From Pelagibius sp. (GTDB lineage: Bacteria > Pseudomonadota > Alphaproteobacteria > Kiloniellales > Kiloniellaceae), in contig NZ_JANQKD010000086.1 of assembly GCF_028281305.1 (NCBI RefSeq), positions 1 to 45,449 of the forward strand: a stretch of 45,449 bases of DNA. Reading direction: 5' to 3'. Within the stretch, counting starts at the first letter, position 1. Each line of letters begins with the position of its first letter. The notes beneath the pieces were generated by a model. That model was not told the DNA's origin, searched no databases, and saw only the letters and a program-made list of their open reading frames with translations. The position numbers and the translations under genes are program-made. This document shows positions 42,122-45,449 of this stretch, piece after piece.

Positions 42122-42405
42122 TTGCTCGATATTCTTTAAAGTATTGATTTTATGATACAAAACGTGATGTCGAGCGCGCGCGGCTGGCCAGGCTGTCGCT
42201 TCTTGCCCTGCAGTTCTTGCTTGCCTGAGGATAAGCTTGCCGGGTGGTGGCCCCGGGGTCAGACAGTCTCATCGGGTCTGCGGACGGCGCGCCAAGGACG
42301 GCCCGCGCCGTCTTCGGGGGAGCTGCCTGGGGATTCATAAGGTCGCACAGTCCGCCGAACCGTCGCGGCAAGGTCCGCCGGATTGCCGCCGCTGTTCGCT
42401 CGAGA

Positions 42406-42449
42406 GGGGAAATCTTTACCCGGATCGCGCTGCAGGAATTTCCACAATC
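42406..42449 (+). promoter_or_regulatory. Upstream element shared by flagellin 1 and flagellin 2
   Basis: GGGGAAA at 42406 and TTCCACAATC ending at 42449, separated by 27 bases with TTACC-GG and GCAG in common, recur with 26-base spacing at 43635-43677. Each lies about 80-125 bp upstream of a sigma-54 promoter, the place for an activator site; FlbD is the natural candidate. Confidence 0.5.
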
Positions 42450-42530
42450 CTGCCGGTGAAGCTCGGCCGCCGGCTGCGATGCAAACCGATAACCTTCTGA
42501 AATGTATCCACTATTTGTATGGCCTGAGAG

Positions 42531-42547
42531 TTGGCACGCTCTGTGCT
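42531..42547 (+). promoter_or_regulatory. Sigma-54 promoter of flagellin 1
   Basis: TTGGCACGCTCTGTGCT matches the -24/-12 consensus with one change in the -12 block (GTGC for TTGC) and exact GG-N10-GC spacing. It predicts a leader of about 90 bases before ATG 42648. Confidence 0.85.
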
Positions 42548-42647
42548 GAGGAAGGCCTACCCGGTTGCAGCTCGCCTTTGCCGGCCTTGCCGATGGAAGG
42601 CGCCGCCCAGCCGGGACTCTGCCCTAGCAGGTACTTGGAGTGGACCT

Positions 42648-43490
42648 ATGCCTACAGTAACAACGAACACCGCCGCGAATTCGGCACTCAGGTTCCTGAA
42701 TTTCAACTCGATGCAGTCGGGATCCTCGGTCTCGAAGCTGGCCTCCGGCTCGCGCATCGTGAAGGCCTCTGACGATGCCGCCGGTCTTGCCGTCGGTACG
42801 CGACTTCTGGCTGACGTCACGGTGTTGCGGCAGTCCGCCGTCAACGCCTCTCAGGGCGCCTCGGTGCTGCAGGTTGCCGATGGCGGCCTGGCGCGCATCG
42901 CAGACGTGCTGCAGCGTATGAAGGCCCTGGCGGCGCAGTCGCTGTCGGGCGTGCCCTCGGACACGGAGCGCGGCTTCATCGACGCGGAATTCCAGGAGCT
43001 GCGGTCGGAGATCACGGCGATCGCCCAGACTACACGCTTCAACGGTGCCTCCCTTCTCGATGGAACCGGGGCCACGACGCAGAGCTTCTTTGTTGGCAGC
43101 GAGGCGGGAGACAACATCACGGTCACTTACTCCGCCTTGGCCGCCAGCGCCGATGCTTACTCGGCAGCGGCGATCGGCATTACGGCGACGACCAACGTGG
43201 CCAGCGCCGGCGCCGCCTCCGGAGCCATGTCGGTTGTCGACCGGGCGATCGATCTGATCTCCGAATCCCGTGCGACGGCTGGTGCTTTGATCTCGCGTTT
43301 CGAATTCCGCGGCCAGCAGATTGCGACCTCTCTGGAGAATATCGAGGCGGCCAAGTCCTCGATCATGGATGTCGATTTGGCGGCGGAGCAAAGCAGATTG
43401 GTTTCCTCACAGGTCCTTGTGCAGGCCTCGGTCTCGGCGCTATCCCAGGCCAATGAGCTGCCGCAGGCTCTCCTGAGACTGCTTCAGTAA
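42648..43490 (+). CDS. Flagellin 1
   Basis: Filament subunit of 280 residues. The N-terminal D0/D1 helix reads NTAANSALRFLNFNSMQSGS, then SKLASGSRIVKASDDAAGLAVG, RMKALAAQSLSGV and TTRFNGASLLDG; the C-terminal helix reads FEFRGQQIATSLENIEAAKS and SIMDVDLAAEQSRLVSSQVL ending LPQALLRLLQ. The central D2/D3 part is short and Ala/Ser-rich, normal for alphaproteobacterial flagellins near 280 residues. ATG 42648 follows TTGGAG at 8 bases. The leader just before the start is shared with flagellin 2 (AGCAGGTAyTTGGAG). A strong terminator follows. Confidence 0.95.
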   Translation: MPTVTTNTAANSALRFLNFNSMQSGSSVSKLASGSRIVKASDDAAGLAVGTRLLADVTVLRQSAVNASQGASVLQVADGGLARIADVLQRMKALAAQSLSGVPSDTERGFIDAEFQELRSEITAIAQTTRFNGASLLDGTGATTQSFFVGSEAGDNITVTYSALAASADAYSAAAIGITATTNVASAGAASGAMSVVDRAIDLISESRATAGALISRFEFRGQQIATSLENIEAAKSSIMDVDLAAEQSRLVSSQVLVQASVSALSQANELPQALLRLLQ

Positions 43491-43513
43491 ACACCTCGTT
43501 GGGCAGAGGTGAG

Positions 43514-43556
43514 CGGGGCGGGGGGCCGGCAGTGGCTCCTCGCCCCGGTCTTTTTT
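43514..43556 (+). terminator. Terminator of flagellin 1
   Basis: CGGGGCG (43514-43520) pairs with CGCCCCG (43541-43547), with an inner GGGCC/GGCTC helix, and is followed after GTC... by TTTTTT (43551-43556). Confidence 0.82.
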
Positions 43557-43634
43557 GGCCTGCGGCATAGTCGTTCAGAGTGTCCTCCCTTCTCTTCTTC
43601 CAGGCAGCTTCTGCCCTCAAGGCCCCGGGGGTAG

Positions 43635-43677
43635 GGGGAAAAGCTTACCGGGTGTGGCAGAAGAATTTTCCACAATC
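43635..43677 (+). promoter_or_regulatory. Shared upstream element of flagellin 2
   Basis: Second copy of the GGGGAAA...TTCCACAATC element (see 42406), 78-120 bp upstream of the sigma-54 promoter. The rest of the 382-bp gap 43491-43872 holds the flagellin 1 terminator, this element and the promoter. Confidence 0.5.
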
Positions 43678-43754
43678 GTAGGAGGATCGCTCGAACTGGG
43701 ATTGCGAGCGGTGGATAAGTATATGATTTTAATAGAGAAAAATTGTACGCGAAT

Positions 43755-43771
43755 TTGGCACGCTTTGTGCT
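43755..43771 (+). promoter_or_regulatory. Sigma-54 promoter of flagellin 2
   Basis: TTGGCACGCTTTGTGCT differs from the flagellin 1 promoter at one spacer base and keeps GG-N10-GC. It predicts a leader of about 90 bases before ATG 43873. Confidence 0.86.
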
Positions 43772-43872
43772 GATCACTGGGTATCCCACGCGTGCCGTGA
43801 CATTGCGGCGCGGCAGCCGGTCAGGACGGCGGGCTGTGGAGTGTTACCCGAGCAGGTATTTGGAGCAGACAC

Positions 43873-44709
43873 ATGCCTACGGTTACGACGAACACAGCCG
43901 CCAACTCGGCGCTCAGGTTTCTGAACTTCAACTCGATGCAGTCGGGATCCTCGGTCTCGAAGCTGGCCTCCGGCTCGCGCATCGTGAAGGCCTCGGACGA
44001 TGCCGCCGGTCTTGCCGTCGGCACGCGGCTGTTGGCTGACGTGACGGTGCTGCGCCAGTCGGCGGTGAACGCTGCGCAGGGTGCGTCGGTGCTTCAGGTG
44101 GCGGATGGCGGCTTGGCGCGCATCGCCGATGTGCTCCAGCGTATGAAGGCTCTAGCCGCCCAGTCGCTGTCGGGCGTGCCATCCAACACCGAGCGTGGCT
44201 TCATTGACGCCGAGTTTCAGCAGCTTCGTGAGGAAGTGACGGCGATCGCTCAGACCACGCGCTTCAACGGCGACTCCCTTCTGGATGGCTCGGGGGCATC
44301 GCCACAGAACTTTTTCGTGGGCAGCGAGGCCGGAGACAACATCTCGGTGTCATACTCTACACTGGCGGCGGCGGCCTCCGCATTCCATGCGACGGCCATG
44401 GGTCTGGCTGCCAGTGTTGTCACGCCGACGGCTGCGACCGACGCTATGAGTGTTGTCGACTCGGCCATTGATATTATTTCGGAGGCACGGGCCACGTCCG
44501 GTGCGTTGATCTCCCGTTTCGAGTTCCGCGGTCAGCAGATCGCCACCTCGCTGGAGAACATTGAGGCAGCCAGGTCCTCGATCATGGATGTCGATCTGGC
44601 GGCGGAGCAAAGTAGATTGGTGTCGTCACAGGTCCTTGTGCAGGCCTCGGTCTCGGCGCTGTCCCAGGCCAATGAACTGCCGCAGGCCCTTCTGAGACTG
44701 CTGCAGTAG
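43873..44709 (+). CDS. Flagellin 2
   Basis: Filament subunit of 278 residues, a close paralogue of flagellin 1: the first 95 residues differ by only one residue or so, the last 70 likewise, and only the centre (about 155-205, YSTLAAAASAFHATAMGLAA) diverges. The identity in terminal DNA suggests recent duplication or gene conversion. Start ATG 43873 with TTGGAG at the same distance as in flagellin 1. Near the end a second stop context is duplicated by an 18-bp repeat. Confidence 0.95.
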   Translation: MPTVTTNTAANSALRFLNFNSMQSGSSVSKLASGSRIVKASDDAAGLAVGTRLLADVTVLRQSAVNAAQGASVLQVADGGLARIADVLQRMKALAAQSLSGVPSNTERGFIDAEFQQLREEVTAIAQTTRFNGDSLLDGSGASPQNFFVGSEAGDNISVSYSTLAAAASAFHATAMGLAASVVTPTAATDAMSVVDSAIDIISEARATSGALISRFEFRGQQIATSLENIEAARSSIMDVDLAAEQSRLVSSQVLVQASVSALSQANELPQALLRLLQ

Positions 44710-44736
44710 AGCCTGGGTCTGCAGTAGAGCCTGAGC
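44701..44736 (+). repeat. 18-bp tandem duplication over the flagellin 2 stop codon
   Basis: CTGCAGTAGAGCCTGGGT (44701-44718) and CTGCAGTAGAGCCTGAGC (44719-44736) differ at two bases. The first copy holds the last codons and the TAG stop. Confidence 0.9.
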
Positions 44737-44906
44737 CGCGCGGCAATTGGGGGAGGGGGACTGTTTCGTGGGCACTGCCGCCTTTTGTTGCCGCTTTCTC
44801 GTGATCAAGGCCCGTTCCGCAGCGCCTTTGTCATCTCAGCGAAACGAGTAAGCTCTCGTCATAGTCGATTTTCATCGGCAAGTTGCGCCGGAATTCCGCC
44901 GCAAGC

Positions 44907-44942
44907 GGCAGATCTTGCCTAGTGAACTGGGCAAATCTTGCC
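44907..44942 (+). promoter_or_regulatory. Paired GGCARATCTTGCC palindromes upstream of flagellin 3
   Basis: GGCA-GATCT-TGCC (44907-44919) and GGCA-AATCT-TGCC (44930-44942) are 23 bp apart start to start and 90-125 bp upstream of a sigma-54 promoter. Paired palindromes at this distance are the classical layout of a dimeric sigma-54 activator site; FlbD is the likely binder by inference. Confidence 0.5.
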
Positions 44943-45031
44943 GCTTTTCTGCGTCTCCTCTTCGCATCCTTCCTCAGCAAGACCGGCCAAATGGTTGTCC
45001 TGTATGAATAGCAACCTTTGGGTGAGCGTTC

Positions 45032-45046
45032 TGGCATCTGTTTTGC
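45032..45046 (+). promoter_or_regulatory. Sigma-54 promoter of flagellin 3
   Basis: TGGCATCTGTTTTGC has GG-N10-GC spacing and a perfect TTGC -12 block. It lies about 125 bp before ATG 45171. Confidence 0.82.
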
Positions 45047-45170
45047 GGTATAAGTGTCCGATGCCCGGTGCCCGCAAGGCGCGGTGCTGGGGATATCCGT
45101 CCAAGTAGGATGGGTTCTAAACTCCACGGCTATATGCGGTGGGGTCACTTCAAGTAGAAGGAATTGAACT

Positions 45171-45449
45171 ATGCCTGTTGTTGCTACGAATACGGCGGCC
45201 AACTCGGCTCTCCGTTTTCTCAACTACAACTCGTCCCAGGCGTCGAGCTCTGTCAGCAAGCTGGCCTCCGGCTCGCGCATCGTGAAGGCTTCCGACGACG
45301 CCGCCGGTCTTGCCATCGGCACGCGTCTGAAGGCTGACGTCACCTCTCTGACCCAGGCGGGGATCAACGCCTCCCAGGGTGCCTCGGTCGTGCAGGTTGC
45401 CGACGGTGGTCTCGGCCGTATCTCCGACGTGCTGCAGCGTATGAAGGCC
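45171..45449 (+). CDS. Flagellin 3, 3'-truncated by window edge
   Basis: The first 93 codons of a third flagellin. The N-terminal D0/D1 helix reads NTAANSALRFLNYNSSQASS, SKLASGSRIVKASDDAAGLA and then IGTRLKADVTSLTQAGINAS, ending in DGGLGRISDVLQRMKA at the window end. It is more distant from flagellins 1 and 2 than these are from each other (for example LKADVTSLTQAGINAS against LLADVTVLRQSAVNAS), and its leader is different: AAGGA 10 bases before ATG 45171. It may be the major or an older filament gene. The central and C-terminal parts are outside the window. Confidence 0.95.
   Translation, partial: MPVVATNTAANSALRFLNYNSSQASSSVSKLASGSRIVKASDDAAGLAIGTRLKADVTSLTQAGINASQGASVVQVADGGLGRISDVLQRMKA

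Larger units (their letters stand above)
41990..42647. other. 658-bp divergent control region between fliS and flagellin 1
   Basis: It contains a minus-strand sigma-54 promoter for fliS (42105-42121), a plus-strand sigma-54 promoter for flagellin 1 (42531-42547) and an element at 42406-42449 shared with the flagellin 2 upstream region. An AT-rich patch lies at 42128-42166. No gene is supported. Confidence 0.7.
44710..45170. other. 461-bp region between flagellins 2 and 3
   Basis: It contains the 18-bp duplication, a pair of GGCARATCTTGCC palindromes (44907-44919 and 44930-44942), and the sigma-54 promoter of flagellin 3 (45032-45046). No clear terminator of flagellin 2 and no gene was found. 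Confidence 0.6.

Noticed and set aside
1..45449. Mobile elements, prophage or toxin-antitoxin genes
   Set aside because: No transposase, integrase, terminal inverted repeats, tRNA-flanked junction or phage gene was seen; the gene content is ordinary chromosomal motility, chemotaxis, respiration and iron uptake.

Overview
The window is high-GC DNA from a flagellated alphaproteobacterium, most likely of the Rhodospirillales/Kiloniellales type. The evidence is a CtrA phosphorelay (ChpT, CtrA and the CtrA inhibitor SciP), FlbD-type sigma-54 flagellar control, an FDH3-type formate dehydrogenase, and short flagellins of about 280 residues. No rRNA, tRNA, CRISPR array, transposase or phage gene was seen. 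Both ends cut through genes: formate dehydrogenase beta on the left and a third flagellin on the right.

Region 1 (1-5.1 kb) is the distal part of a formate dehydrogenase operon: FDH3 beta, a small lipoprotein, the cytochrome b gamma subunit, a secreted PepSY-like protein, a secreted protein with an N-terminal 18-bp repeat array, a secreted seven-bladed WD40 protein fused to cytochrome c, and a 40-residue membrane peptide. Region 2 (5.1-8.4 kb) holds an ECF sigma factor without a visible anti-sigma gene, a Crp/Fnr regulator, a secreted ankyrin protein and a DUF3553 gene of 59 codons. Region 3 (8.5-15.0 kb) holds chpT, a chemoreceptor paired with a secreted Cache-like protein, and a ferric-iron ABC importer whose binding protein and permease are convergent; no ATPase gene is present. 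Fur-like palindromes lie upstream of both importer genes.

Region 4 (15.5-24.7 kb) is a chemotaxis operon cheA-cheW-cheY-cheB-cheR with tight overlaps. CheA carries two CheW-like domains and a C-terminal receiver. It is followed by ctrA (opposite strand) and, divergent from ctrA, fliI-fliJ. Region 5 (24.7-36.7 kb) is a long minus-strand operon fliF-fliG-fliH-fliN-motA-flbD-flhA-flhF-flhG-fliK-like, which builds the MS ring/switch/export core and controls flagellar number, placement and late gene expression. Region 6 (37.0-45.4 kb) contains sciP, then fliS-fliK-flgD-flgE on the minus strand, then three tandem flagellin genes on the plus strand, each behind a good sigma-54 promoter.

The logic that emerges: ChpT passes phosphate to CtrA; CtrA-like boxes (each one base off TTAA-N7-TTAA) sit before ctrA/fliI, fliF and sciP; SciP would feed back on CtrA; the fliF operon makes FlbD, which with sigma-54 would switch on fliS-fliK-flgD-flgE and the flagellins. 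A second theme is the abundance of short tandem duplications (11-18 bp units, 2-5 copies) inside genes, over stop codons and between genes.
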